The position numbers and the translations under genes are program-made. A stretch of 64,000 nt of DNA from Brevundimonas aveniformis DSM 17977. Lineage in GTDB: Bacteria; Pseudomonadota; Alphaproteobacteria; Caulobacterales; Caulobacteraceae. A model generated the notes under the pieces. The model did no database searches. It had not been told where the DNA came from and saw nothing but the letters and a program-made list of their open reading frames with translations. The stretch spans positions 1 through 64,000 of the forward strand of contig NZ_AUAO01000003.1 of the NCBI RefSeq assembly GCF_000428765.1, in the 5' to 3' direction. Positions 9,548 to 20,448 of the stretch are shown in pieces; the first letter of the stretch is position 1, and each line of letters begins with the position of its first letter.

Positions 9548-11788
9548 ATGCGCACCAGCGTCGCAATTGCCGCTCTAGTCCTTGCCGCGTCAGGCACCGC
9601 CGCCTGGGCCCAGCCGGGGCCGAATTACCAGGGCGCTCTGACAGACCGGGCTCCTCGGGCGGAATACACCCTGGATCTCAGCGCCGGTCAGATCGTGACC
9701 CTCACGGCCTTCGGCACATCAGGCCTGGATACGATGCTCACCCTGATCGGGCCGGATGGTCGCCAGGTGGCGGCCAATGATGACGTCGTGCCCGGCGATC
9801 TCAGTTCGCGGATCATCTATGCGGCGCAGCGCCCGGGCCGCTACCAGGTGCAGGTTTCCGGTTACGGCAATGCCACCGGCGACTTCGAGATGGACGTCTA
9901 TTACGGGGCCAACGTCGGCCTGTCGTACCAGTCGCGGTCACTTCAGGATGCCATTGCGGCCCTGTCGCGCCGGCAGACCGAGGCGCGCTATGAGGTCGAC
10001 CTGCCGGCCGGGGAGCCGTTCGTTGCGACCACCATCGCCTTGTCCGATGGCCTGGATACAACCCTGACGCTGATCAGCGCATCCGGCGAAACCGTGGCCG
10101 AAAACGATGACCGGGGCGACGGCACCCTGAACTCGCAACTCATCTATCGGGCCGATCAGCCGGGCCGGTACACGGTGGTCGTCAGCTCCTTCAGCGGCCA
10201 GGACACCGGCGATGCCGTGGTGTCGATGGCGATCGATCCCAACGCCCAGGCCCCGTTCAACTACGCGACCATCGCACGCAGCGTGATGGCGCGGCATACC
10301 GGAACCATCAACGACAACAATCCTGAAGACGAGTATCCGCTGGACCTGACGGCGGGCCAGACCATTCTCGTTATGGCCGACTCTCCGAATGAAGACCTGG
10401 ACCCGGTCATCACCCTCAATGGGCCGGATGGCTATCCGGTGGCGCTGAACGATGACCGCAGCGACGGCACGCTGAACTCGGCCTTTGCCTTCACAGCCCC
10501 GTCGGCGGGTCGATATGTGCTGAACATGACCCGGTATTCGGACGGCGCGTCGTCGGGCGACTATGCGCTGGAAATCTCCGGCGTCGATGCCGGCCTCGTT
10601 GCCGAGTTGCAGGCGCAGTTTGAAAATCCGGTGCATCTCAGCGGGCCGGAACAGGTTCTGGAGACGACCGATTTCCGCCTGATGTACACCTTGCAAGGGC
10701 GCGACCGTACGACCGAGGAATATGCGCGCGCGACGGCGGACGCCATCCAGCGCGCCTATGACACCCAGATCAACGGCATGGGGTGGTCCGCACCCGTCCG
10801 AGACTCCAATGGCCGCTATCGCGCCTATATCGCCGACGCGGGTGAAGGCACGATGGGCTATATGAAGGGGGTCGAGGTCATCTTCGACAATCCCCAGACG
10901 CCTGGTGTGCGCGAGCGGGCGGCTTCACGCACCATTCTGGTGATCGACAACAACCTCAGTGAGGGCCGGGAAGAGGGCGAAGACCCCATGCGTCTGATGC
11001 GGGCGACCGCCGCGCATGAGTTCAATCACATGGTCCAGTACGGCTATGACGCCGAAGAGGGGCTCCAGTGGTTGTATGAATCGACCGCGTCCTGGATCGA
11101 GACCGCCACCATGGGGCAGGACGAAGACGCCGCCCGCTATGCGGTGACGGATTTTGCAGCCCCGCAGCTATGCTGGACCACGACCGAGGCTGGGCACAAC
11201 TACGGTCAATGGACCCTGTTGCAGTCACTGGCGGACCGTCACGGGCCGCGCATCGTGACCCGTCTGTGGGAGAATGCCGCCACCCTCGATGGAATGGAAA
11301 CCATGACCACCACGCTGACAGAGGCCGGGACTTCGATCCCGATGGCTCTTTTGGATTGGCGGATCCAGAACTTTGCCCGAGACTATGAAATGGCCCCCCG
11401 GATCGATGGGGCGGTGGCCCTTGCCGGTGCCGGCAAGCGGTCAGGCGGAGCGGTCCGCGGGTCCGTTCAGGAACTGGGTGCCGCCTATCATCAGGTTCGC
11501 GCGCAGGGGCCCCAGCGTTATGCGATCGAGGGACCGGACAGCCTGTCGATGACTGGTCTGGGTGTTCGCAACGGACAGGTTGAGGTCACGCCTTTGGGCC
11601 GCGACGGTGTGTTTGATGCGACCGGCTATGATTTTGCGGTGATCATGGTGTTCAACGGCGAAGTGCCGGACGCGCCCGGCGATTGCAGCGACACGAGCTA
11701 TCGGATCGACATGTCATCGTCGCGTGAGGCTGCAGCTCCCGCTCAGTCGCGCGTCGATGCTCAGCACTTCCGCACGCCGGGGGCCTAG
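9548..11788 (+). CDS. Secreted PPC-repeat protein with a zinc-protease-like HExxH domain
   Basis: A 746-residue exported protein. After a signal peptide ('IAALVLAASGTAAWAQ') come three tandem pre-peptidase C-terminal-like (PPC/DVUA0089-type) beta-sandwich repeats, each with a 'LDTxLTLxxxxGxxVAxNDD' Ca-binding-like turn and a closing 'GRYxVxV' strand (residues about 22-110, 120-230, 240-345). The C-terminal half (about 355-746) contains 'AHEFNHMVQYGY', an HExxH zinc motif at residues 490-494, with a downstream Glu in 'ESTASWIE' as possible third ligand. This suggests a metallopeptidase related to M6/gluzincin-like secreted enzymes. Start at the ATG directly before the signal peptide; an in-frame start at 9449 would hide it. 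Confidence 0.8.
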   Translation: MRTSVAIAALVLAASGTAAWAQPGPNYQGALTDRAPRAEYTLDLSAGQIVTLTAFGTSGLDTMLTLIGPDGRQVAANDDVVPGDLSSRIIYAAQRPGRYQVQVSGYGNATGDFEMDVYYGANVGLSYQSRSLQDAIAALSRRQTEARYEVDLPAGEPFVATTIALSDGLDTTLTLISASGETVAENDDRGDGTLNSQLIYRADQPGRYTVVVSSFSGQDTGDAVVSMAIDPNAQAPFNYATIARSVMARHTGTINDNNPEDEYPLDLTAGQTILVMADSPNEDLDPVITLNGPDGYPVALNDDRSDGTLNSAFAFTAPSAGRYVLNMTRYSDGASSGDYALEISGVDAGLVAELQAQFENPVHLSGPEQVLETTDFRLMYTLQGRDRTTEEYARATADAIQRAYDTQINGMGWSAPVRDSNGRYRAYIADAGEGTMGYMKGVEVIFDNPQTPGVRERAASRTILVIDNNLSEGREEGEDPMRLMRATAAHEFNHMVQYGYDAEEGLQWLYESTASWIETATMGQDEDAARYAVTDFAAPQLCWTTTEAGHNYGQWTLLQSLADRHGPRIVTRLWENAATLDGMETMTTTLTEAGTSIPMALLDWRIQNFARDYEMAPRIDGAVALAGAGKRSGGAVRGSVQELGAAYHQVRAQGPQRYAIEGPDSLSMTGLGVRNGQVEVTPLGRDGVFDATGYDFAVIMVFNGEVPDAPGDCSDTSYRIDMSSSREAAAPAQSRVDAQHFRTPGA

Positions 11789-11810
11789 TGACCGGCCCGC
11801 GTCGTCGCCT

Positions 11811-12596
11811 GTGACGGATCGCGTTCGCCTGACGTTGGAGGCCGGCGTCGCCGACGTGCGGCTGAGCCGCGACGACAAGATGAATGCGCTCGATCCGCCG
11901 ATGATCGAGGGCATTGCCGCGGTGATCGATCAGCTCGCGGCGACGCCGGGCCTCAGGGCCGTCGTGCTGTCGGGCGAGGGGCGGGCCTTCTGCGCGGGGC
12001 TGGACATGATGTCGATGGCCGGGCTGGCCGCGACCGACTTCGACATCATGGCGCGCACCCATGGGCCAGCCAATGTGTTTCAGCAGGTGTGCTGGGGCTG
12101 GCGGAGCCTGCCGGTTCCGGTGATCGCGGCAGTTCACGGCGTCGCCTTTGGTGGTGGACTGCAGCTGATGTCCGGCGCCGATGTCTGCGTCGCGCGGCCT
12201 GATACGCGGCTGTCGGTCATGGAGATGAAGTGGGGCATCGTGCCGGATATGGCGGGCTTCGCCCTGTGGCCCGGCCGGGTGCGCGACGATGTGCTGCGCG
12301 AGCTGGTCTATACGGCGCGCGAGTTCTCTGGCGACGATGCGGTCGGCTACGGCTTCGTCACCCGCACGGCGGAAGATCCCCTGGCCGAAGCCCTGGCCCT
12401 GGCGCGCGAAATTGCGAGCAGGAATCCCGAGGCGATCCGGGCGGCCAAGCGGCTGTCCAACCTGTCGATCAGCGGGAATGTCGAGGCGGTGCTGCTGGCC
12501 GAAAGCCGCGAACAGGGCGCCCTGATCGGACGTCCGAACCAGATCGAGGCGGTGGCCGCCGGGATGCAGAAGCGGCCGGCGCGCTTCGAGGATTGA
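11811..12596 (+). CDS. Enoyl-CoA hydratase/isomerase (crotonase) family protein
   Basis: A 261-residue crotonase. Visible are the N-terminal 'VADVRLSRDDKMNALDPPM', the oxyanion-hole 'SGEGRAFCAGLDM', and the second CoA-binding/oxyanion segment 'AVHGVAFGGGLQLMSGADV'. The position equivalent to the first hydratase glutamate is within 'LSVMEMKWGIVPDM', so it could hydrate enoyl-CoA in fatty acid oxidation or act as an isomerase; the exact substrate is not readable. I selected GTG at 11811, which gives the usual length; longer starts run into the upstream gene. It is 5 bases from the convergent metallophosphatase gene. Confidence 0.88.
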   Translation: MTDRVRLTLEAGVADVRLSRDDKMNALDPPMIEGIAAVIDQLAATPGLRAVVLSGEGRAFCAGLDMMSMAGLAATDFDIMARTHGPANVFQQVCWGWRSLPVPVIAAVHGVAFGGGLQLMSGADVCVARPDTRLSVMEMKWGIVPDMAGFALWPGRVRDDVLRELVYTAREFSGDDAVGYGFVTRTAEDPLAEALALAREIASRNPEAIRAAKRLSNLSISGNVEAVLLAESREQGALIGRPNQIEAVAAGMQKRPARFED

Positions 12597-12601
12597 TGGG
12601 C

Positions 12602-13777
12602 TCAGTCGCCGGCGTTTGATGATGGCCCGAGCGGCAGGACGAACCGCTCGCCCCGGGCGTTGACCCGGAACCAGCGGCCCTGTTCGCGCAGGGTGCCTTC
12701 GAGGACCGGCGCACCGGTCAGGGCGTCGCGGTGCGGATAGACCTGAACGGCGATGACGCGCCCGTCATAGAGCGGCGTCACTTGGTCCATCGCCGTGTGG
12801 CCGACCAGGATGCGGCTGACCCCGTAGAAGGTCAACGACCGGTCGACCTCGGCGCGCGGCATATAGGGTCGGTCGGGCTCAGCCGCTTGCGGGAAATAGC
12901 CGCGGAACCACAGCGGGCCGAAGGTCCCGGCGATGAGAAACGCGTCCGCATCCAGTTCGGTGCGCCGGGCGACCGGGGTGTCCAGGCTTCGCCGGACGCC
13001 GGCGTTCAGGTCGCGGATCGACAGGCCGCGATCTACCACCTGGGGCGAGATGCCGCCGTGCAACAGCAACAGGTCGCCCAGCTTGAGGACCGCCGGCCGC
13101 GAGCGCAGCCAGTCGCCCAGCAAGGTCTCGGCGGTGAACAGGTCGGGATAGGTCTCAACACCCAGAATGCGCGCCACCTCCGGGTAGCGCGGGTGCAGGT
13201 AGCGCAGGTCGTTGCGCAGCACGATGTTCTCGTGATTGCCCAGCAGGACGTGTAGCGCGCCGCCCGCCGCGCGCGCCTCGCTCTCCAGCTTGTAGAGCAG
13301 CCACAGGATTTCCAGCTGATAGGCACCGCGATCAAAGATGTCGCCCGTCACCACCATCTGGCCGCCGCCAAAGGTCCAGTTCAGGTTCGCGTCGATCACC
13401 CCCTGACGGCGCAGGAACTCCACGACGATGTCGTATTCGCCGTGGGTGTCGGCCAGCACCAGCAGGCGTGTCGCCGGATCGAGCGGCAGCTCATCGGGGG
13501 CCGGCGCCTGGACCCGGGCGCGCAGGGGAACCTCGAAGGCGGGGATGTCGCCAACGGCCCGCACGGTGATCCGGCCGGTCCGGGAAACGCGATGTTCGTG
13601 CGGGTTGAGATCATCGGACACGCTCAAGGCCCGCCAGTCCCGGGTGGTGCCAGGCAACAGATAGGGACCATCCCCGGCGGCCGTGACCGGGGCCGGCTGT
13701 TCCGGTTCCTGCGCGGCGGTAGCGAAGGCGGTGCCGGCGACCGCAAGGGCCACCAGCAGCGGTCGGATCACTCCCAC
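12602..13777 (-). CDS. Exported metallophosphoesterase (Shewanella-like protein phosphatase type)
   Basis: A 391-residue protein with a signal peptide ('[17 protein letters not shown]') and a calcineurin-like phosphoesterase domain. The dinuclear metal motifs appear in order: '[10 protein letters not shown]' (about residue 108), '[10 protein letters not shown]', 'LLGNHE', 'LLLHGGIS' and 'ILVGHTAMD'. The order and spacing resemble bacterial Shewanella-like PPP phosphatases, so protein or small phosphoester hydrolysis in the periplasm is likely. GTG start; another GTG lies two codons further in (13771). The gene overlaps the 3' end of guaA by 10 bases and is probably co-transcribed with it. Confidence 0.85.
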   Translation of the reverse strand: MGVIRPLLVALAVAGTAFATAAQEPEQPAPVTAAGDGPYLLPGTTRDWRALSVSDDLNPHEHRVSRTGRITVRAVGDIPAFEVPLRARVQAPAPDELPLDPATRLLVLADTHGEYDIVVEFLRRQGVIDANLNWTFGGGQMVVTGDIFDRGAYQLEILWLLYKLESEARAAGGALHVLLGNHENIVLRNDLRYLHPRYPEVARILGVETYPDLFTAETLLGDWLRSRPAVLKLGDLLLLHGGISPQVVDRGLSIRDLNAGVRRSLDTPVARRTELDADAFLIAGTFGPLWFRGYFPQAAEPDRPYMPRAEVDRSLTFYGVSRILVGHTAMDQVTPLYDGRVIAVQVYPHRDALTGAPVLEGTLREQGRWFRVNARGERFVLPLGPSSNAGD

Positions 13778-15321
13778 TCGATCGTCCCCGGCGGCTTGGA
13801 CGTCACGTCATAGACCACGCGGTTCACGCCGCGGACCTCGTTGATGATTCGGGTCGCCGTGCGGCCGAGCATTTCCCAGGGGAACTGGTAGAAGTCCGCC
13901 GTCATGCCGTCAGTCGAGGTGACGGCGCGCAGGGCCAGGACCTTCTCATAGGTGCGGGCGTCGCCCATGACGCCGACGGTCTTGACCGGGAGCAGCACGG
14001 CGAAGGCCTGCCAGATGTCGTCATAGAGGCCGGCCTTGCGGATCTCGTCCAGATAGATGGCGTCGGCGTCCTGGAGCGTGGCGACGGCGTCGGGCGTGAT
14101 CTCGCCGGGGATGCGGATGGCCAGACCGGGGCCGGGGAAGGGGTGGCGACCGACGAAGGCGTCGGTCAGGCCCAACTCGCGGCCCAGCGCCCGCACCTCG
14201 TCCTTGAACAGTTCGCGCAAGGGTTCGACCAGCTTGAGCTTCATATAGTCGGGCAGGCCGCCGACATTGTGGTGGCTCTTGATCACATGGGCCTTGCCGC
14301 TGGAGGCCGAGACGCTCTCGATGACGTCGGGATAGAGGGTGCCCTGGGCCAGGAACTCGGCCCCGTCGATCTTGTTGGCCTCACGGTCGAAGACCTCGAT
14401 GAAGACCCGACCGATGGTCTTGCGCTTGATTTCCGGGTCCGACTGGCCGGCCAGGGCACCGAGAAATTCCTGAGACGCATCAACGTGGATCAGCGGGATG
14501 TTGTAGTGCTCTCGGAAAAGCGTCGTGACCTGTTTGGCCTCGTCTTTCCTCAGCAGGCCGGTGTCGACGAACACACAGGTCAGCTGGTCGCCGATGGCCT
14601 CGTGGATCAGCACGGCGGCGACCGATGAATCCACCCCGCCCGACAGGCCGCAGATGACCTTGGCGTCGCCGACCTGTTCGCGGATATGGGCGATCTTTTC
14701 GTCGCGATAAGCGGCCATGGTCCAGTCGCCCGACAGCCCCGCAATCTTATGGGTGAAGTTCTTCAGCATCTGCGCGCCGCGCGGCGTGTGCATGACCTCG
14801 GGGTGGAACTGAATGCCGTAGAGACGCCGGCGCTCGTCGCCGATCACCGCATAGGGCGAGCCGGGCGAGGTGGCGATGACGTCAAAGCCTTCGGGGATGG
14901 CGACGATCTTGTCGCCGTGGCTCATCCAGACCGTCTCTTCCTCGCCGACGCCGGCGAGGCCATCGAGCAGGGGCGAGGCTTTCTTCACCGTGATCTCGGC
15001 GCGACCGAACTCTCTGGTGTGGCCACCCTCGACCTTGCCGCCGAGCTGCTCGCACATCGTCATCTCGCCGTAGCAGATGCCCAGGACGGGGACCCCCGCG
15101 TCGAAGACGGACTGGGGCGCGCGGGGGCTGCCTTCCTCGTGCACGCTCTCCGGCCCGCCCGACAGGATGATGGCGGCAGGAGACATCGCCTCAAGCGCGG
15201 CCTCGGCCTTCGCATAGGGATGGATCTCGCAATAGACGTTCGCCTCGCGCAGCCGCCGGGCGATCAGCTGGGTCACCTGGCTGCCGAAATCGACGATGAG
15301 GACTTTCTGGTGGGCGGTCAT
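13768..15321 (-). CDS. guaA: GMP synthase (glutamine-hydrolysing)
   Basis: A 517-residue enzyme aminating XMP to GMP with glutamine and ATP. An N-terminal class I glutaminase domain ('[20 protein letters not shown]', 'LSGGPESV', nucleophile Cys83 in '[10 protein letters not shown]') is followed by the ATP pyrophosphatase domain ('[21 protein letters not shown]') and the dimerisation domain ending '[14 protein letters not shown]'. The residues after the catalytic Cys are EM rather than the more common MQ. The ATG overlaps the rsmB stop codon (ATGA), which fixes the start. Together with guaB upstream on the same strand it completes IMP to GMP conversion. Confidence 0.98.
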   Translation of the reverse strand: MTAHQKVLIVDFGSQVTQLIARRLREANVYCEIHPYAKAEAALEAMSPAAIILSGGPESVHEEGSPRAPQSVFDAGVPVLGICYGEMTMCEQLGGKVEGGHTREFGRAEITVKKASPLLDGLAGVGEEETVWMSHGDKIVAIPEGFDVIATSPGSPYAVIGDERRRLYGIQFHPEVMHTPRGAQMLKNFTHKIAGLSGDWTMAAYRDEKIAHIREQVGDAKVICGLSGGVDSSVAAVLIHEAIGDQLTCVFVDTGLLRKDEAKQVTTLFREHYNIPLIHVDASQEFLGALAGQSDPEIKRKTIGRVFIEVFDREANKIDGAEFLAQGTLYPDVIESVSASSGKAHVIKSHHNVGGLPDYMKLKLVEPLRELFKDEVRALGRELGLTDAFVGRHPFPGPGLAIRIPGEITPDAVATLQDADAIYLDEIRKAGLYDDIWQAFAVLLPVKTVGVMGDARTYEKVLALRAVTSTDGMTADFYQFPWEMLGRTATRIINEVRGVNRVVYDVTSKPPGTIEWE

Positions 15322-16562
15322 TGCGGGTCCGTAGTTCGGGTAAGTGCTTGAGCAAAAAAGCCGTCGGTTCCGGCGCTGAGCGGCGACAGGCGCATCGCCT
15401 CGCCGATCTGCGCGAAACCCTCCGCGCGCTCCACAAACGCCGCCACCCGGTCCTCGTTCTCTTCGGCGAAGAAGGAGCAGGTGACGTAGATGAGGCGACC
15501 GCCCGGTTTGACGAAGGGGGCGGCCTGATCGAGCACGGCGTCCTGTTCGACGGTGCGGCGTTCGAGTTGGTCGGGCGTCAGGCGCCATTTGGTGTCGGGG
15601 TGACGCCGCCAGGTGCCCGAGCCGGTGCAGGGGGCGTCGACGAAGACGACGTCCATCTTCCCTTCGAGCCCCTTGAGGGCGTCGGGGTCGACAGGGCTGC
15701 GGACCTGAAGGTTTCGCACGCCGGCCCGCTGGGCGCGGGGGATGATGTCGGCCATCCGCCGGGCGTCACTGTCATAGGCGTAGAGCTGGCCGGTGTTGGC
15801 CATCAGGGCGGCCAGGGCCAGGGTCTTGCCGCCGCCGCCGGCGCAGAAATCAAGAACCTGTTTGCCCTTGATGTCGCCAGCCGTCAGGGCGGCCATCTGG
15901 CTGCCGAGGTCCTGAACCTCGAACCAGCCCTTGTGGAAGGCCGGGATGGTCTCGACCGCGCCGGTTCGGACGGCTGGGTCGGGTGCCGGGATGCGGGCGG
16001 CGGTCGGAACGTCGGCGACCGGCTCGGCCCCCAGCGGCTGGAGCGCCTTGAAGGCGCGCTCCGGCTCGGTCTTGAGGCTGTTGATGCGCAGATCGACCGG
16101 CGCGCGCTCGGCCAGCGCCGCAGCCTCCTCGGCGCGGGCGTCGCCGAAGACGCGATCCAGATGCGCATCTAGCCAGTCGGGATAGTCGCCGCGCACCGGA
16201 TCGGGCGCGTCGTCGAGCGGGCGAGGCGAGGCGAGGGCGGCGGTTTCGACCTCGGTCAGGGTGCCGGGACCATGCGGTTCCTCGGCGGTGGCGTCCGCGA
16301 TGCGCTCGAGCGGCCAGCGCCAGCCCCAGGCCAGCACGCCCAGAATGGCGGCGCGCGGACTGTCATCGTCCATGCGCCAGCCGGTCGAGCGGCGCTTTCT
16401 CAGGGCGTCGAGCACCAGGCCGGACACGAAGGCGCGGTCTTTGGCTCCGGCGAAGCGGGAGCGGTCTGACCAGCTTTTCAGCGCCACCTTGGCCGGGACA
16501 CGGCGGGTCTCAAGGTCCGTGAGAACCTCAAGCGCTGCAGAGATCCGGCCACCGTCTCTCAT
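15318..16562 (-). CDS. rsmB: 16S rRNA (cytosine-C5) methyltransferase, RsmB-like
   Basis: A 414-residue RsmB/NOP2-type RNA m5C methyltransferase. The N-terminal helical NusB-like region (residues about 1-150) includes '[18 protein letters not shown]'. The SAM-binding fold has '[15 protein letters not shown]', '[19 protein letters not shown]', '[15 protein letters not shown]' with the first catalytic Cys and '[14 protein letters not shown]' with the second. It methylates a cytosine in 16S rRNA (C967 in E. coli). It lies between guaB and guaA, overlapping guaA by 4 bases and 3 bases downstream of a MAPEG gene. This linkage of an rRNA methylase with GMP synthesis is a known alphaproteobacterial arrangement. 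Confidence 0.93.
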   Translation of the reverse strand: MRDGGRISAALEVLTDLETRRVPAKVALKSWSDRSRFAGAKDRAFVSGLVLDALRKRRSTGWRMDDDSPRAAILGVLAWGWRWPLERIADATAEEPHGPGTLTEVETAALASPRPLDDAPDPVRGDYPDWLDAHLDRVFGDARAEEAAALAERAPVDLRINSLKTEPERAFKALQPLGAEPVADVPTAARIPAPDPAVRTGAVETIPAFHKGWFEVQDLGSQMAALTAGDIKGKQVLDFCAGGGGKTLALAALMANTGQLYAYDSDARRMADIIPRAQRAGVRNLQVRSPVDPDALKGLEGKMDVVFVDAPCTGSGTWRRHPDTKWRLTPDQLERRTVEQDAVLDQAAPFVKPGGRLIYVTCSFFAEENEDRVAAFVERAEGFAQIGEAMRLSPLSAGTDGFFAQALTRTTDPQ

Positions 16563-16565
16563 GCC

Positions 16566-16985
16566 TCAGGTGAACAACGCATAGAGGGTCATGCCCAGGC
16601 CGACGAGCGACAGCATCCAGGCCGCGGTGCGCAAGCCGGTCACGCCGAACCGATAGAGCGGCAGATAGATGACGCGACCCAGCAGGAACAGGTGCGTGCC
16701 CCACATCGACAGTTCGCCCTGCTTGTCAGCCAGATGCACCAAGGCCACGGCCCCGAGGAACAGCGGCAGGGTCTCCATGAGATTGATCTGGGCGCGGATC
16801 AGGCGTCCGGCGGCCACACCCGGCGGGGCGACCTCGCCGTCGCGGGGGCCGGCGTTCCATTTCAGGCCGAGTTCATTGGTCCGCGCGGCGGCGGCCCAGA
16901 GGATCTGGACCAACGCCAGAACGATGGTGAAGCCCGCGACGATCAGGTCGGGGTGCACGTCAGAAAAGATCGACGGATGGTGCAT
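16566..16985 (-). CDS. MAPEG family membrane protein
   Basis: A 139-residue, four-helix membrane protein of the MAPEG family (microsomal glutathione transferase-like). Helix 1 is 'LIVAGFTIVLALVQILWAAA', then comes the family signature region 'GRLIRAQINLMETLPLFLGAVAL' (residues about 62-84), followed by two more hydrophobic segments. Bacterial members of this subgroup have no assigned substrate. It sits 19 bases after guaB and 3 bases before rsmB on the same strand, so it is probably transcribed with the guanine nucleotide cluster. Confidence 0.87.
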   Translation of the reverse strand: MHHPSIFSDVHPDLIVAGFTIVLALVQILWAAAARTNELGLKWNAGPRDGEVAPPGVAAGRLIRAQINLMETLPLFLGAVALVHLADKQGELSMWGTHLFLLGRVIYLPLYRFGVTGLRTAAWMLSLVGLGMTLYALFT

Positions 16986-17004
16986 GATCAGAGCCCTCCC
17001 AAGC

Positions 17005-18518
<1,514 letters not shown>

Positions 18519-18593
18519 GGGGCAGGCCGCGCTTATCGTCATGATTAGAATTATTGCCTTGTCGCGTGGCGGGCGAGTGACCATCCTTTTGCG

Positions 18594-19130
18594 ATGGTCA
18601 GAATGATCGCAGATGCCGCCAGACAGCTATGGCTCAAGATCGCCTCCTACGGAGCGATGCACCTGGTCGTGGCAATCCTGGTGGCCTGGGCGATCACGCG
18701 CGATTGGCGTCTGGCGTTGGCAGTCGGGATGATCGAGCCCGTGGCCCAGACCCTCGCTTTCGCGGTCCATGACCGGGTCTGGCACCGGATCGAAAGGCGA
18801 GGTCGCCTGTCGGGTCTGCAAGAAGCGTCTGAGGCGATTGAAGGGCGTTTGGGTCTGCACGACCATCACGCCTGCAATCATGCCCTTCCGACCAGCTTCA
18901 AGACCCTGGCAGCCAAGTCGTTCAGCTATGGGATCATGCACTTTGCCGTGGCGGTGACGGTGGCCTTCGCCCTGACGCGCGATTGGCGCATTGCCCTGGC
19001 GGTCGGGATTATCGAACCGATCGTGCAGACCGTCTTCTTCACCGTGCATGACCAGATCTGGCGACGGATCGAACGCCGCCGCGCCGGGATCAGTCCCGAT
19101 CCGGTGCCCCGAGGGGAAAGTAGGGCCTGA
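18594..19130 (+). CDS. Tandem DUF2061 membrane protein
   Basis: A 178-residue protein made of two copies of the DUF2061 domain. Copy 1 (residues about 10-68) reads 'KIASYGAMHLVVAILVAWAITRDW' then 'LAVGMIEPVAQT' and 'HDRVWHRIER'. Copy 2 (about 102-160) reads 'KSFSYGIMHFAVAVTVAFALTRDW', 'LAVGIIEPIVQT', 'HDQIWRRIER'. Each copy has two membrane helices, so four are expected. A duplicated gene in one frame is unusual compared with the common single-domain form. Function unknown. Its last 41 bases overlap the end of the convergent GST gene. An ATG at 18603 is an alternative start. Confidence 0.85.
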   Translation: MVRMIADAARQLWLKIASYGAMHLVVAILVAWAITRDWRLALAVGMIEPVAQTLAFAVHDRVWHRIERRGRLSGLQEASEAIEGRLGLHDHHACNHALPTSFKTLAAKSFSYGIMHFAVAVTVAFALTRDWRIALAVGIIEPIVQTVFFTVHDQIWRRIERRRAGISPDPVPRGESRA

Positions 19131-19740
19131 AACGTCGGGCCGCCTCGACGCAGCGCGCAAAGGACGGGCGGGCCAACAGGCGCTGCCGATAGGCGATCAG
19201 ATGGCTGAGATTGGCCGGGATTTCGTGGGTCCAGTCCGCATAGAACAGCGCCGGAGCGGCCGCACAGTCCGCCAGGCTAAAGCCGCCGCCCACAGCCCAT
19301 TCCCGACCGGCCATCCGATAGTTGAGCCAGGCGTAGCTGGTTTCCAGCATATCGCGGGCGCGACCAACCCCGAACGGATCGGGGTTGGCTCCTTGAGGAC
19401 GGATCGCCTCGAAGATGATGTCCTGTTGTGGGCGATTGACGTAGTTGTCGAAGACGCGGTCCATCATGCGCGTCTCGACCGCAAGGATCGGGTCGTGCGG
19501 GATCAGCTGGATCGGCCCCGGATAGAGGGCCGCCAGATATTCGATGATGGCCGTCGCTTCCATCACGGTCCGGTCGCCATCGACCAGCAGCGGAAACCGC
19601 TTCATGGGCCACCGCGAGGCTAGCTCGTCCATGACACCGGGGTCTTCGAGAAACCTTTCCTCGAAGGGGATGTCGTTCTCATAGAAAGCGATCAGGGCCT
19701 TCTGGCAGTAGGACGAGAACGGATGGGTGTAGAGGCGCAT
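19090..19740 (-). CDS. Glutathione S-transferase family protein
   Basis: A 216-residue cytosolic GST. The thioredoxin-like N-terminal domain has 'LYTHPFSSYCQKALIAFYEN' with the Ser/Cys active-site region, the cis-Pro segment 'KRFPLLVDG' and 'VMEATAIIEYLAALYPG' for glutathione binding (Glu-Ala/Ser). The C-terminal helical domain has the capping box-like 'FSLADCAAAPALFYAD'. Substrate unknown. The ATG at 19740 has GGAG upstream and gives normal length; a longer frame to 19902 would add 54 unrelated residues. It is convergent with, and overlaps by 41 bases, the DUF2061 gene. Confidence 0.92.
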   Translation of the reverse strand: MRLYTHPFSSYCQKALIAFYENDIPFEERFLEDPGVMDELASRWPMKRFPLLVDGDRTVMEATAIIEYLAALYPGPIQLIPHDPILAVETRMMDRVFDNYVNRPQQDIIFEAIRPQGANPDPFGVGRARDMLETSYAWLNYRMAGREWAVGGGFSLADCAAAPALFYADWTHEIPANLSHLIAYRQRLLARPSFARCVEAARRFRPYFPLGAPDRD

Positions 19741-19809
19741 CTCAGGCTCCGTTTGGGCCCGAAGCCTGGTGTTTTTTGCCCAGGTCGGGAATCGGGCAAA
19801 ACGGGTACC

Positions 19810-20166
19810 ATGACCTATACGCTCTATGGCATCCCCAACTGCGACACCGTCAAGAAGGCCCGGATGTGGCTGGACGAGCGGGGCGTGCGCTATGCCTTTC
19901 ACGATTACAAGAAGGCCGGAATCGACGAGGCCCGCCTCAAGAGCTGGGTCGAGGAGCTGGGCTGGGAGGCGGTACTGAACCGGGCCGGGACCACATTCAA
20001 AAAGCTCGACGACGCCGACAAGGCTGATCTGAACGCTGGCAAGGCCGTGGGCCTGATGTTGGCGCAGCCGTCCATGATCAAACGCCCCATTCTGGATCTG
20101 GGTGATCGGCGGATCGCGGGGTTCAAGTCAGACATCTATGAAGCCGCCCTGGGCGCTTTTCTTTAG
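19810..20166 (+). CDS. ArsC/Spx/YffB-family reductase-like protein
   Basis: A 118-residue thioredoxin-fold protein of the Spx/ArsC superfamily, closest in layout to YffB-type 'arsenate reductase-like' proteins. 'YTLYGIPNCDTVKKARMWLDERG' carries the single active-site Cys, 'YKKAGIDEARLKSWV' follows, and the family Arg lies in 'PSMIKRPILDLG'. It lacks any ars operon context, so a real arsenate reductase role is doubtful; glutathione-dependent thiol chemistry is more likely (inference). The start at 19810 gives the usual length. The gene is divergent from the GST gene, 69 bases away. Confidence 0.88.
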   Translation: MTYTLYGIPNCDTVKKARMWLDERGVRYAFHDYKKAGIDEARLKSWVEELGWEAVLNRAGTTFKKLDDADKADLNAGKAVGLMLAQPSMIKRPILDLGDRRIAGFKSDIYEAALGAFL

Positions 20167-20250
20167 CGGGTGCTGCATCCGATCTGGTGGGCGGCGGCGA
20201 TACAGTCTCGAACGGGCGTCGACGGGGCGGCCTGAACGGAGACGAAGACG

Positions 20251-20445
20251 ATGGTGGAGCTGTTCCGCGACTTTTGGTGGCTGATGTTCCCTCTGGCCGC
20301 GGTGATCTGCGGTGCCTGGGACCAGTGGATGAAGAGCCGGACCCGCGCCGACGAGATGCGGGTGCTGGCCGCTTATGCGGCGGCGGGCAAGGAGCCGCCC
20401 GCGGAGCTTCTGAGAGCGTTGCGGCGCGATCCGGTGGAGGGCTGA
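20251..20445 (+). CDS. Small membrane protein, first of sigma-linked cluster
   Basis: A 64-residue protein: one membrane helix (residues about 7-25, 'DFWWLMFPLAAVICGAW') and an amphipathic tail with 'AAYAAAGKEPPAELLRAL'. It is the truncated relative of the next gene, sharing 'LFRxFWWLMFPxA' at the N-terminus and the 'G..PP.ELL' motif, but lacks the C-terminal two membrane helices. GGAGACGAAG precedes the ATG. Only 3 bases separate it from the next gene. It looks like the head of an operon encoding two ECF sigma factors. Family appears DUF6249-like; function unknown. Confidence 0.7.
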   Translation: MVELFRDFWWLMFPLAAVICGAWDQWMKSRTRADEMRVLAAYAAAGKEPPAELLRALRRDPVEG

Positions 20446-20448
20446 TCG

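Noticed and set aside
13768..15588. Longer guaA start with 89 extra residues
   Set aside because: The extra part is Arg-rich and lies inside rsmB read in another frame; the ATG at 15321 matches the family N-terminus.
19810..20166. Arsenate reductase as a true arsenic resistance gene
   Set aside because: The YffB/Spx-like layout without arsB, arsH or arsR nearby does not support arsenate reduction.
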